From positions 1,426,001 to 1,490,000 of the forward strand of contig OZ242292.1 of NCBI GenBank assembly GCA_965207705.1: a DNA stretch of 64,000 nt. Reading direction: 5' to 3'. A program made the position numbers and the translations under genes. The notes beneath the pieces are model-generated. The model had not been told where the DNA came from. It did not search any database and saw nothing but the letters and a program-made list of their open reading frames with translations. This DNA comes from JAAOII01 sp965207705 (GTDB lineage: Bacteria; Pseudomonadota; Gammaproteobacteria; CBDBNL01; JAAOII01). Position 1 is the first letter of the stretch, and every line of letters begins with the position of its first letter. Shown here one piece after another: positions 1-7,292 of the stretch.

Positions 1-768
1 ATAGTGTCTCAGCCGGATACTGGTGAGCAGGCGCTGGAAATTTGCGATATGCTAATTCGTTCTGGTGGCGCGGATATGATAGTAATTGATTCTGTGGCGG
101 CTTTGACTCCCCGCGCTGAAATTGAAGGTGATATGGGCGACTCTCACATGGGGCTTCAAGCGCGTCTTATGAGTCAGGCATTGCGTAAGATTACTGGCAA
201 CATTAAGCGCTCCAATACTTTAGTGATTTTTATCAACCAAATAAGGATGAAGATAGGAGTGGTATTTGGCAATCCAGAAACAACGACTGGCGGCAATGCT
301 TTGAAATTTTATTCTTCAGTGCGCCTGGACATCAGACGAATTGGAGCGGTGAAAGAAGGCGATCAGATGACTGGTAATAGTACCCGAGTTAAGGTAGTTA
401 AAAACAAACTTGCTCCGCCATTTCGTTCCACTGAATTTGAGATTATCTACAGTAAAGGAATTAATCATCTCGGTGAACTGGTTGAATTGGCATCCCAAAA
501 TGATTTAGTGGAAAAAGCAGGAGCTTGGTATAGTTATAAAGGGCAAAAGATAGGACAAGGCAAGGTAAATGCTTGTGAGTTTTTAAAACAAAATCCTAAA
601 GATGCTGAAGAAATTGAGGCGGCATTACGCGCCAAGCTGATGCCGAGCAAAGCCCGTCCAGGCAAGGCAGATGCGAATGATTCAAAGGATACAAATGAGG
701 CAGCAGATATGGCAGATATTAAAGAATCGCCAACTGCTGCGTCTAATGCCGCAGCCGGCGCTGAATAG
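1..768 (+). CDS. recA: RecA recombinase, C-terminal part (5' truncated by window edge)
   Basis: RecA forms the ATP-dependent filament on single-stranded DNA that drives homologous recombination and LexA cleavage. The frame is open at base 1, and the first visible residues (VSQPDTGEQALEI) match the region near residue 117 of E. coli RecA, so roughly the first 115 residues lie outside the window. Walker B (VIDSVAAL), the L1 loop region (EGDMGDSHMGLQARLMSQ) and the L2 loop (FGNPETTTGGNA) are visible, followed by the C-terminal domain (AGAWYSYKGQKIGQGK). The tail is a long acidic Ala/Asp/Asn-rich stretch, as is usual for the autoregulatory RecA C-terminus. recX follows one gene later. Identity is certain from sequence. 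Confidence 0.97.
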   Translation: MVSQPDTGEQALEICDMLIRSGGADMIVIDSVAALTPRAEIEGDMGDSHMGLQARLMSQALRKITGNIKRSNTLVIFINQIRMKIGVVFGNPETTTGGNALKFYSSVRLDIRRIGAVKEGDQMTGNSTRVKVVKNKLAPPFRSTEFEIIYSKGINHLGELVELASQNDLVEKAGAWYSYKGQKIGQGKVNACEFLKQNPKDAEEIEAALRAKLMPSKARPGKADANDSKDTNEAADMADIKESPTAASNAAAGAE

Positions 769-789
769 TAGTATTTTTATAAGGAAGAG

Positions 790-1722
790 GTGAGAACCTT
801 TCCTTATCTTGCCATATTCTTAGGGGCTGTGTTAATTGGCATGTCTCCTGTTTATGTAAGATTAAGCGAATTAGGACCTGTGGCAACTGCTTTTTACAGA
901 GTAGCTGTTTCTGTGCCATTCTTCCTATTAATGGAGTACTATGTATCGCTTAATTACTCTAAGACCTCTCGCGCCAATAAAGATAGTGGTAGTTCGGTTG
1001 CCGTTAATCCTGGCTCCAATTCTGCAGTTCTTACGTTAAATGATTGGTTGTGGTTAGCTGGCTTGGGTTTTACTTATTCGCTCAATCTTATAACCTGGCA
1101 TTTGTCTTTGGAATATATTTATATTGCTAAATCCACCCTACTGGCTAATCTTGGAGTTATTTTTGTTATACCCTTAGGATGGCTATTCTTTGGTAAAAAG
1201 ATGAATTCTATTGCCTGGTTATATGCCTTAGGGGCTTTAGGCGGAGTATTTTTATTAGTGGGGGGCAAAGGAGGTGGAGGAGAGAATAATCTTGCTGGCA
1301 TTGTGTTTGGTATTTTAGCTGCGATTTTATACGCCTTATACATTTTAATAGCAAGTAAACTAAGAGAAAGGCTGAATACAACCAAGCAAATGTTATGGAC
1401 GGGAATTTTCACCTCCTTATTTGTTTTGCCATTTATATTTTTATTTGGTGAAACGATGCTGATTAGTACTGTTTATGGTCTGTTAATTTTGTTAGGGTTA
1501 GGCATAACTTCTCAAGTTATAGGGCAAGGGTTTATTGCCTATTCGTTGGCTTACATAGCGCCTAACGTAGCAACTTTAATCCTATTGTTGCAGCCGATAG
1601 TGGCAATTTTGATGGGATGGCTTATTTTTTCTGAGTCCCTTACTTACGTTCAGCTATTAGGGGCTGTAATAATAATGCTATTCATTTATTTGACAAAAAG
1701 TTCTCAACGCGCTGCTTTATAA
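790..1722 (+). CDS. DMT-superfamily (EamA-type) transporter
   Basis: Inner-membrane drug/metabolite transporter of about ten helices, made of two EamA repeats. The N-terminal repeat has the typical start (GMSPVYVRLSELGPVATAFYR), the second ends with LQPIVAILMGWLIFSE, a pattern seen in most family members. Substrate is not predictable. The gene starts with GTG at 790, preceded by a purine-rich AAGGAAGAG that is close to the start. A hydrophilic Ser/Asn-rich insert (about residues 56-80) lies in the loop after helix 2 and resembles other low-complexity inserts in this window. It sits between recA and recX, where no transporter is normally found. Confidence 0.85.
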   Translation: MRTFPYLAIFLGAVLIGMSPVYVRLSELGPVATAFYRVAVSVPFFLLMEYYVSLNYSKTSRANKDSGSSVAVNPGSNSAVLTLNDWLWLAGLGFTYSLNLITWHLSLEYIYIAKSTLLANLGVIFVIPLGWLFFGKKMNSIAWLYALGALGGVFLLVGGKGGGGENNLAGIVFGILAAILYALYILIASKLRERLNTTKQMLWTGIFTSLFVLPFIFLFGETMLISTVYGLLILLGLGITSQVIGQGFIAYSLAYIAPNVATLILLLQPIVAILMGWLIFSESLTYVQLLGAVIIMLFIYLTKSSQRAAL

Positions 1723-1746
1723 CAGTCACGATAGCTTTGCATCGCT

Positions 1747-1790
1747 CTGTTGTTAATTACCCTGTTGTTAATTACCCTGTTGTTATTTAC
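1747..1790 (+). repeat. Three tandem copies of a 15-bp unit
   Basis: The unit CTGTTGTTAATTACC occurs at 1747-1761 and 1762-1776, with a slightly decayed third copy at 1777-1790, in the spacer between the DMT transporter and recX. It has no coding role and no obvious dyad symmetry. It looks like a replication-slippage product. Confidence 0.9.
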
Positions 1791-1814
1791 TGCGCTAATT
1801 TATGACACAAGCTT

Positions 1815-2351
1815 ATGACGCAAGATAATCAACAAAATAATCAACAGAAATCGCCTGCTGAAGTAATTAGTATCACTGGCTATGCTTTACGATTATTAGG
1901 TGGCAGAGAGTATTCGCGCGCCGAACTTCGTCAGAAGATTATGGGGAGATTCTTCATGGCAAAAAGACCGCACCAATACTCTTATGGCGGACAAATAAAT
2001 AGTTCTGAGGATTCGCCTGCTAATCGCCAAATTGAGGGTATTCTTGATGATTTAGTGCGAGAGGGCTTGCAGGATGATGATAGATTTACCGCATCATACA
2101 TAAAACAGTCAATTCAAAGAGGATGGGGACCGATTAAAATTAATTATAAATTACGCAATAAAGGTATTAGTAAAGAGATGACGGATGCGCATTTTCCTCA
2201 AGATAAGGAGTTCTGGCAGGAGTGTGCCAGCAAAATTGCTGCGCGCAAGTATGAGTTACCTCTTACAGATATCAAACAAAAGGATAAGTGCTATAGGTTT
2301 CTGACAGGGCGCGGCTTTTCTTTTGAGCATATCAGAAATATTGTTAAATAA
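1815..2351 (+). CDS. recX: RecX regulatory protein
   Basis: RecX binds RecA filaments and inhibits their extension and activity. The 178-residue product shows the tandem three-helix repeats of the family: ALRLLGGREYSRAELRQKI at the start, then a repeat with LVREGLQDDDRFTASYI, then GWGPIKINYKLRNKGIS. E. coli RecX is about 166 residues. The excess here is mostly a Tyr/Ser/Asn-rich insert around residues 48-67 inside the first repeat region. Position close behind recA supports the call. Confidence 0.92.
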   Translation: MTQDNQQNNQQKSPAEVISITGYALRLLGGREYSRAELRQKIMGRFFMAKRPHQYSYGGQINSSEDSPANRQIEGILDDLVREGLQDDDRFTASYIKQSIQRGWGPIKINYKLRNKGISKEMTDAHFPQDKEFWQECASKIAARKYELPLTDIKQKDKCYRFLTGRGFSFEHIRNIVK

Positions 2352-2502
2352 TTTATTATGGTATAATTTTTGTATTAATACCATTGAAAGATAAAAAATA
2401 AACCCCATATTATCATTCATAAACAATTTGTTTAATATTGCTTAATGAGTGGTAATAATAAGCGGATATATTTTAGTAATAATGAATGATGAATTATAAA
2501 TT

Positions 2503-3036
2503 ATGGTAAGAGGAGTAAATAAAGTAATAATATTAGGTAATTTGGGTAATGATCCTGATACCCATCAAACACAAGGTGGTTTGCACGTTACAAAATGCAG
2601 CGTCGCCACCACAAAGTCCTGGACCGATGATAAAGGACAACGACAAGAAAAGACCGAATGGCATCGTGTGGTTTTTTTCAATAGATTAGCTGAAGTTGCG
2701 TCCCAGTATCTGAAAAAAGGCATGCAGGTATATGTTGAAGGAGAGTTGAGAACCAATAGTTGGGAGAAAGACGGGGTAACTCGTTATACCACTGAAATTA
2801 TAGCCAGAGAAATGCAGATGCTGGGAGGGCGTCAAGGTTCCTCTAGCTCTTATGATAATGAGGGCTATGCTTCAGAAGGCAATGCTTCAGAAGGCAATGC
2901 GTCTTCTTCTTCCTCTTATCAATCCAAAGAGCAATCTAAACAAGGTGAATCTAAAGGAGGGGCTAAATCATCCGGAGACGCAAAAAGTGATGGAAAAGGC
3001 GAATATGATGATCTTGACCAGGATATTCCTTTCTAG
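2503..3036 (+). CDS. ssb: Single-stranded DNA-binding protein
   Basis: SSB coats single-stranded DNA during replication, repair and recombination. Residues 1-110 form the OB fold (RGVNKVIILGNLGNDPDT, WHRVVFFNRLAEVASQYLKKG). The C-terminus is the conserved acidic tip DLDQDIPF that recruits partner proteins. The linker is Ser/Gly/Asn-rich and contains two perfect tandem copies of a 15-bp unit (2869-2898) encoding ASEGN twice. The gene stands alone behind its own spacer. Confidence 0.97.
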   Translation: MVRGVNKVIILGNLGNDPDTHQTQGGLHVTKCSVATTKSWTDDKGQRQEKTEWHRVVFFNRLAEVASQYLKKGMQVYVEGELRTNSWEKDGVTRYTTEIIAREMQMLGGRQGSSSSYDNEGYASEGNASEGNASSSSSYQSKEQSKQGESKGGAKSSGDAKSDGKGEYDDLDQDIPF

Positions 3037-3091
3037 ATTTATAAAGTTTTAATTGAATTTATAAAAAAAAATAAAAATTATCCGTTTTTGC

Positions 3092-3109
3092 TGTTATATT
3101 TGTTATATT
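3092..3109 (+). repeat. 9-bp direct tandem repeat in the rpsF leader region
   Basis: TGTTATATT occurs twice back to back (3092-3100 and 3101-3109) in the 151-base spacer between ssb and rpsF. The same spacer contains a possible leader hairpin reported in the findings. No terminator for ssb is clear. Confidence 0.7.
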
Positions 3110-3187
3110 AACAACTATCTGCTATTGACTGGTTTATTCATTTACTAGTGAATTAACATGTAATAGCCACTGACCGAAGATAATACA

Positions 3188-3748
3188 ATGGAAAAGAGAC
3201 ACTACGAAATATTATTTATTTGTCGCCATATCCAAGATGATAAGGCGAACGAGTTTAGCGAGAAATACCTCTCCTTAGTTAAAAAGGAAGGGGATGTTAT
3301 CCGTTTTGAAAACTGGGGAGTACGCCCATTAGCTTATACTATCGATGGTTTTAGGCGCGGTTTATACGTATTGATTAATATACACTGCCCGCCTTCTGTC
3401 ATTGCTGAGATGGAGAAGCTTTTTAAATTTGACGATATGATTTTACGTTATATGGTTATTAGATGTAAAGATTCGTCTACTGAGGAGTCCCCGATAATGA
3501 AAATCAAACAATCAGAATTATCATCAAAGTCCAGCATGGACTCTGCTAACGAAGAAGATGCTGCCCCAGCAGTTAAAACAGAAACATCTGATGAAACTTC
3601 TAAAGTTGTTGCATCTACTGATGCTTCCTCCTCTGATGTTGAAGACGTCCCAGAGGGTAAAGGGATGGACGCAGCAGCTACAGATGACACAAATGATGCT
3701 ACAGAATCAGAAGCTACAGATGACACAAAAGATACAGAGGATAAGTAA
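3188..3748 (+). CDS. rpsF: 30S ribosomal protein S6 with a long acidic tail
   Basis: S6 is a small-subunit protein that forms a pair with S18. Residues 1-95 are the typical S6 fold (KRHYEILFICRHIQDDK, ENWGVRPLAYTIDGFRRG, DDMILRYMVI). The product is 186 residues, against about 100-135 in most proteobacteria. The excess is a Ser/Thr/Asp/Glu/Ala tail holding a 17-bp direct repeat (3677-3693 and 3713-3729). In E. coli S6 is post-translationally glutamylated at its tail, but whether this one is modified is unknown. The stop codon overlaps the rpsR start by one base, so the genes are translationally coupled. Confidence 0.95.
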   Translation: MEKRHYEILFICRHIQDDKANEFSEKYLSLVKKEGDVIRFENWGVRPLAYTIDGFRRGLYVLINIHCPPSVIAEMEKLFKFDDMILRYMVIRCKDSSTEESPIMKIKQSELSSKSSMDSANEEDAAPAVKTETSDETSKVVASTDASSSDVEDVPEGKGMDAAATDDTNDATESEATDDTKDTEDK

Positions 3749-4002
3749 TGGATAAGAAAGCTAAGGGAAAAAGAACACGCTCTTTTACAAGTAAAAAACG
3801 TTGTTACTTTACAGATAATAAAATCACTACTATAGATTACAAGGACATTAATCTATTGAAAGAATATATTGATCCAGGCGGTAAGATTATCCCTTCATAC
3901 TATACTGGCACTCGCAACTATTTTCAACGCAAGCTAACTTTGGCAATTAAGCGCGCCAGATACATGTCTTTGCTGCCGTACACGGATAACCATAAGCAAT
4001 AG
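3748..4002 (+). CDS. rpsR: 30S ribosomal protein S18
   Basis: S18 binds S6 and 16S rRNA on the platform of the small subunit. The 84-residue product has the family core (DYKDINLLKEYIDPGGKIIP, GTRNYFQRKLTLAIKRARYMSLLPY). Its ATG shares one base with the rpsF stop (TAATG at 3746-3750). The order rpsF-rpsR-rplI is the standard one, without priB between rpsF and rpsR. Confidence 0.97.
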   Translation: MDKKAKGKRTRSFTSKKRCYFTDNKITTIDYKDINLLKEYIDPGGKIIPSYYTGTRNYFQRKLTLAIKRARYMSLLPYTDNHKQ

Positions 4003-4048
4003 ATTTATCAGGTTAGTGATAAGTATCGTATTAACAAATTAATTAATC

Positions 4049-4504
4049 ATGGAAGTAATTTTATTAGATAAGATAGATAAACTGGGAACACTTGGCGAAG
4101 TATGTAAAGTCAAGCCAGGATATGCTCGTAATTTCCTTTTTCCACAAAAGAAAGCGTTACCCGCTACAGAGGAGAGCAAGAAACAGTATGAGAGTATACG
4201 TGAAAACTTGGAGCAGCAATTAAAGGATAAGTTAGATTTTTCAAGCGCCCAGGCGGAGAAAACTCGCGATTTACAGCTAAGTTTTAGTCGCAGAGCCAGT
4301 GAAGAAGGGAAGCTTTATGGTTCTATAACCATAAATGATGTTCTTAACGAATTAACTGCCAAAGAAGTGCAAGTTGAAAAAAAACAGATTAATATGCCTG
4401 ATGGCGCAATTAGACATACTGGGGAGTTTGTGGCGGAACTAAGATTTGATGCTGATAATGTGGTGGAATTGCCTATTGAAGTCATTCCATTGGTTCAGGA
4501 ATAA
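4049..4504 (+). CDS. rplI: 50S ribosomal protein L9
   Basis: L9 is an elongated large-subunit protein with an N-terminal rRNA-binding domain, a long connecting helix and a C-terminal domain. The 151-residue product starts with the diagnostic MEVILLDKIDKLGTLGE and continues GYARNFLFPQKKALPAT, both part of the N-terminal domain. The C-terminal domain contains LYGSITINDV. It follows rpsR by 46 bases in the same transcription unit. Confidence 0.97.
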   Translation: MEVILLDKIDKLGTLGEVCKVKPGYARNFLFPQKKALPATEESKKQYESIRENLEQQLKDKLDFSSAQAEKTRDLQLSFSRRASEEGKLYGSITINDVLNELTAKEVQVEKKQINMPDGAIRHTGEFVAELRFDADNVVELPIEVIPLVQE

Positions 4505-4531
4505 TTAGAAATTAATAGTAGGTAAAAGATT

Positions 4532-4798
4532 ATGGCTAATACAGCTTCTGCAAGAAAAAGAGTACGTCAGACAATGAAAGCGACGCAATTGAATGCATCG
4601 CAAAAATCAAGGGTTAGGACTTCTGTTAAACAGGTAGTCAAGCTAAGTAAAGAAGGGAAAAAAGAAGATGCACAAGCAGCATATAAGCAAGCGCAATCTT
4701 TACTTGACAAATCCACTCACCGCAATTTGTTTCATAAAAACCAAGTTGCGCGCATTAAGACCCATCTGGTCAAACGGCTTAAATCTATCACCCAGTGA
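4532..4798 (+). CDS. rpsT: 30S ribosomal protein S20
   Basis: S20 is a basic helical-bundle protein bound to the 5' and 3' minor domains of 16S rRNA. The 88-residue product is Lys/Arg/Ala-rich with the family pattern MANTASARKRVRQ, SRVRTSVKQV and a C-terminal DKSTHRNLFHKNQVARIKTHL. In E. coli rpsT is elsewhere in the genome. Here it is attached directly after rplI. A short inverted repeat (GCATTGC/GCAATGC, 4801-4817) follows without a clear U-run. Confidence 0.96.
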   Translation: MANTASARKRVRQTMKATQLNASQKSRVRTSVKQVVKLSKEGKKEDAQAAYKQAQSLLDKSTHRNLFHKNQVARIKTHLVKRLKSITQ

Positions 4799-4898
4799 TT
4801 GCATTGCTTGGCAATGCATAGCATCTCTCTTCATATCTTCCTTATAGAAGAGATGTACCTTATAAAATTGAATAACGGCATCAACTTTTTAAATTTAT

Positions 4899-5606
4899 AT
4901 GAATAAAGTTTTAGTTGATAGTTTCTATTTTTTCCGCAACAACTATCTTCTTTTTAGTAGATACATTGCTTCTTATGTGGTTTGCTGGTATCTATTAGAA
5001 CTTTCACTTAATCAGTTTGTTTTGGCGGGTATAGCAGATAACAATAAATTTTCAATTATGTTGTTAGTAAGCTTTATTGCTGGCGCAGTTTTTCAATGTG
5101 GTTTCATAGTCCTGGCATCTGAGATTAATAAAGACAACCCAGGAAATCAAGATAATCAAGGTAATACAAATAATGCAAATAATAATGTATCTTGGTACCA
5201 GGCGTTAGTCAAAGGAACAAAATACCTACCTTTTTATTTATTGGCAAGTATTCTAATGAACATAGCAGTTTCTATAGGACTTGTGCTTCTTATAATTCCA
5301 GGGATTTATTTATACCTACGCCTTGCCTTATTTGATTTTTTTATTATTCTTGATGGCAGCGACCCTTTCACTGCTTTACAAAAAAGCTGGGCAACAACCG
5401 CATCCGATGTTTTTCTTATATTCAAATCGGTATTTTCAGTGGGCTTATTAATAGCTGTTTTCTTTGTAGTGGGCAGTTTATTGAAAAACAGCTATTCATT
5501 TCCTGGTATTGATTTAGTGTTGAATTTAATAGTTTGGGGTTTGGGTTCTTTCTTGATATTAATCCGTTACCGCATCTATATTCTATTGTCTAATGTCAAT
5601 ATTTAG
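4899..5606 (+). CDS. YciC-like (UPF0259-type) integral membrane protein
   Basis: Polytopic inner-membrane protein of unknown function with about six hydrophobic segments. The segment LLIIPGIYLYLRLALFDFF followed by DGSDPFTALQKSWATT is the characteristic pattern of the YciC/UPF0259 family. A hydrophilic Asn/Gly/Asp insert (about residues 79-98) encoded by short degenerate repeats lies between the second and third hydrophobic segments. Its last 14 bases overlap the ftsY start in another frame, so the two are probably cotranslated. The link to FtsY-dependent membrane insertion is only positional. Confidence 0.65.
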   Translation: MNKVLVDSFYFFRNNYLLFSRYIASYVVCWYLLELSLNQFVLAGIADNNKFSIMLLVSFIAGAVFQCGFIVLASEINKDNPGNQDNQGNTNNANNNVSWYQALVKGTKYLPFYLLASILMNIAVSIGLVLLIIPGIYLYLRLALFDFFIILDGSDPFTALQKSWATTASDVFLIFKSVFSVGLLIAVFFVVGSLLKNSYSFPGIDLVLNLIVWGLGSFLILIRYRIYILLSNVNI

Positions 5607-6543
5607 CAGAATAGGTAAAGGTAAAGATAAATCTCAATCCGAATCTGAATCTGAATCTAAGGGACTGGGGGGAATTAATAAAGGTTTTGTTAATAAACTT
5701 AAAAAATTTGCTGGAGTTACTGAACAGTCCTTTCGCGAACTAGCGCAAGAAATGGAAGAGGAACTTCTATTAGCGGATTTTGGTATTCTGATGACTCGTA
5801 AGATCATGAGTCAATGGCGCTCTAATGCATCACATATTAAGGATAAGGAAGCGGCAATGACTGAGTTAGCAAAGATCCTTGAGAATACCCTTAAATCAGT
5901 GGAGCAGCCGCTGCTAATAAATACTGAAAATAAACCATATTGTCTGCTCATAATGGGAGTTAATGGCTCTGGTAAAACAACTACTTTGGCAAAAATAGCT
6001 GCCTACTACCAAAAGAAGGGTTTTTCGTTGCAGTTGGCGGCAGGTGACACCTATAGAGCAGCTGCTACTGAACAGCTACAAGTATGGGGAGAACGCCTAA
6101 ACATTCCAGTCACTTGCGGGGATATGGGGCTGGATAGCACAGCAGTAATTTATCGTGGACTCCAGCAAGCCATAGAAACAGGCAAGGATATATATTTAGC
6201 AGATACTGCGGGAAGGATGCCGAATAATGAAGAATTAAAACAACAGCTGCGCAAAACAGTGAAGGCGGTTGCAAAACTAAAGGAGGGTGCCCCCGATGAA
6301 ATTCTTTTAACTCTTGATGGCAGTCACGGACAAAGCGCCCTTATGCAGGCAAGATTATTTTGTGAGGCAGTGGATGTAAGCGCTATTTGCGTTACCAAAC
6401 TTGATGGAGGGGCTAGTGGAGGAGTTATTTTTGCTTTAGCGGAGGAGTTAAAACTCCCTATAAGATTTATAGGGGTGGGAGAAGATGCAGAAGATATCTT
6501 AGATTTTAACGCTGCAGATTATGTGCGTGAGCTATTGTCTTAA
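5593..6543 (+). CDS. ftsY: Signal recognition particle receptor FtsY
   Basis: FtsY is the SRP receptor GTPase that delivers ribosome-nascent chains to the translocon. The NG domain is complete: G1 loop GVNGSGKTTT (122-131), DTYRAAA (152-158), G3 DTAGR (204-208), G4 TKLDG (268-272) and the closing GVGEDAEDIL. The acidic A domain is very short and contains a Ser/Glu run from a 6-bp repeat (5638-5658). The motif after switch II reads LDGSHGQ instead of the common DATTGQ. It overlaps the upstream membrane-protein gene and meets the downstream minus-strand gene with a 4-base convergent overlap. Confidence 0.95.
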   Translation: MSIFSRIGKGKDKSQSESESESKGLGGINKGFVNKLKKFAGVTEQSFRELAQEMEEELLLADFGILMTRKIMSQWRSNASHIKDKEAAMTELAKILENTLKSVEQPLLINTENKPYCLLIMGVNGSGKTTTLAKIAAYYQKKGFSLQLAAGDTYRAAATEQLQVWGERLNIPVTCGDMGLDSTAVIYRGLQQAIETGKDIYLADTAGRMPNNEELKQQLRKTVKAVAKLKEGAPDEILLTLDGSHGQSALMQARLFCEAVDVSAICVTKLDGGASGGVIFALAEELKLPIRFIGVGEDAEDILDFNAADYVRELLS

Positions 6544-7193
6544 CGCTCTAAATCCGTAACTCGTGAATTAATATTAGCCAGTCCTGCCTCTAAATCTTCC
6601 AGTGTAGTTGCCTGATTCCTATATATATTATCCAGATTGTTAACACTTTTACGCAAACTCTCAATATTCTCTGATGCTATACTGTTGAATTCGTTCTGAC
6701 GAGCAGTTTGTGCCTGTGATTTAGTATCAATCTCTTCAAGTTTATTGGCTATTTGCTGTAGTTGACTATTTATTCCTTGAAACTGGTCGTTTATTTTCTT
6801 AAATTGGGCATTATCTCTCGAGTTAGCTCCATTAAGAAACCCAATTTGACTTTTTAACTTCTCTATGTCCCCTGATATTGCATTCACGGCTATTATTAAG
6901 TCCTCTATTTCTGGGATAATTAATTGCAACGTGTCCGCAGATTTTGAGGGTTGCGGTTTTCTTGCAACGGATGAACTCCCGTTCTGCTCAGCAGCTATAT
7001 CTCCTTGAGGGATTACGTTAGTTAATTCAGGAATAATAGAATAGCGATTAACATACACATAAATTATCGCCACAACCAAAGCAACAAACAGGATAGCCCA
7101 AATAAAACTTCTTTTATTTTCACCTGAATGGCGGCTCTGCCTTCTGTGCCTCCCAATATCTTCGTCTTGGACTCTCATCTTAGCTTGTACCAT
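6540..7193 (-). CDS. Membrane-anchored coiled-coil protein of unknown function
   Basis: The 217-residue product has a short basic N-terminus, one hydrophobic segment (about residues 29-47, SFIWAILFVALVVAIIYVY) and then a long region of Ile/Leu heptads rich in Asn, Gln and Glu (about 85-217) that should form a coiled coil in the periplasm. No enzyme motif is visible. An alternative start is the Met at residue 6. It converges on ftsY with a 4-base overlap and diverges from the ABC exporter at 7293. An envelope scaffold or chain-length-type accessory role is possible but unproven. Confidence 0.6.
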   Translation of the reverse strand: MVQAKMRVQDEDIGRHRRQSRHSGENKRSFIWAILFVALVVAIIYVYVNRYSIIPELTNVIPQGDIAAEQNGSSSVARKPQPSKSADTLQLIIPEIEDLIIAVNAISGDIEKLKSQIGFLNGANSRDNAQFKKINDQFQGINSQLQQIANKLEEIDTKSQAQTARQNEFNSIASENIESLRKSVNNLDNIYRNQATTLEDLEAGLANINSRVTDLER

Positions 7194-7292
7194 ATTTCAC
7201 ATCCACGTTTTTCATCCGTATAGTATTCATTTATTACCATACATATTAATTATACTCAAAAATCAGCAAAAATTATAGTAATATAGGTAAGT

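Noticed and set aside
3448..3726. Long minus-strand frame rich in Ser/Val/Ala opposite rpsF
   Set aside because: It is the antisense of the repetitive Asp/Thr/Glu-coding rpsF tail, with no start signal or family similarity.
4801..4855. Two inverted repeats after rpsT as a terminator
   Set aside because: Stems are short (7-10 bp) and no U-run follows; not strong enough to list.
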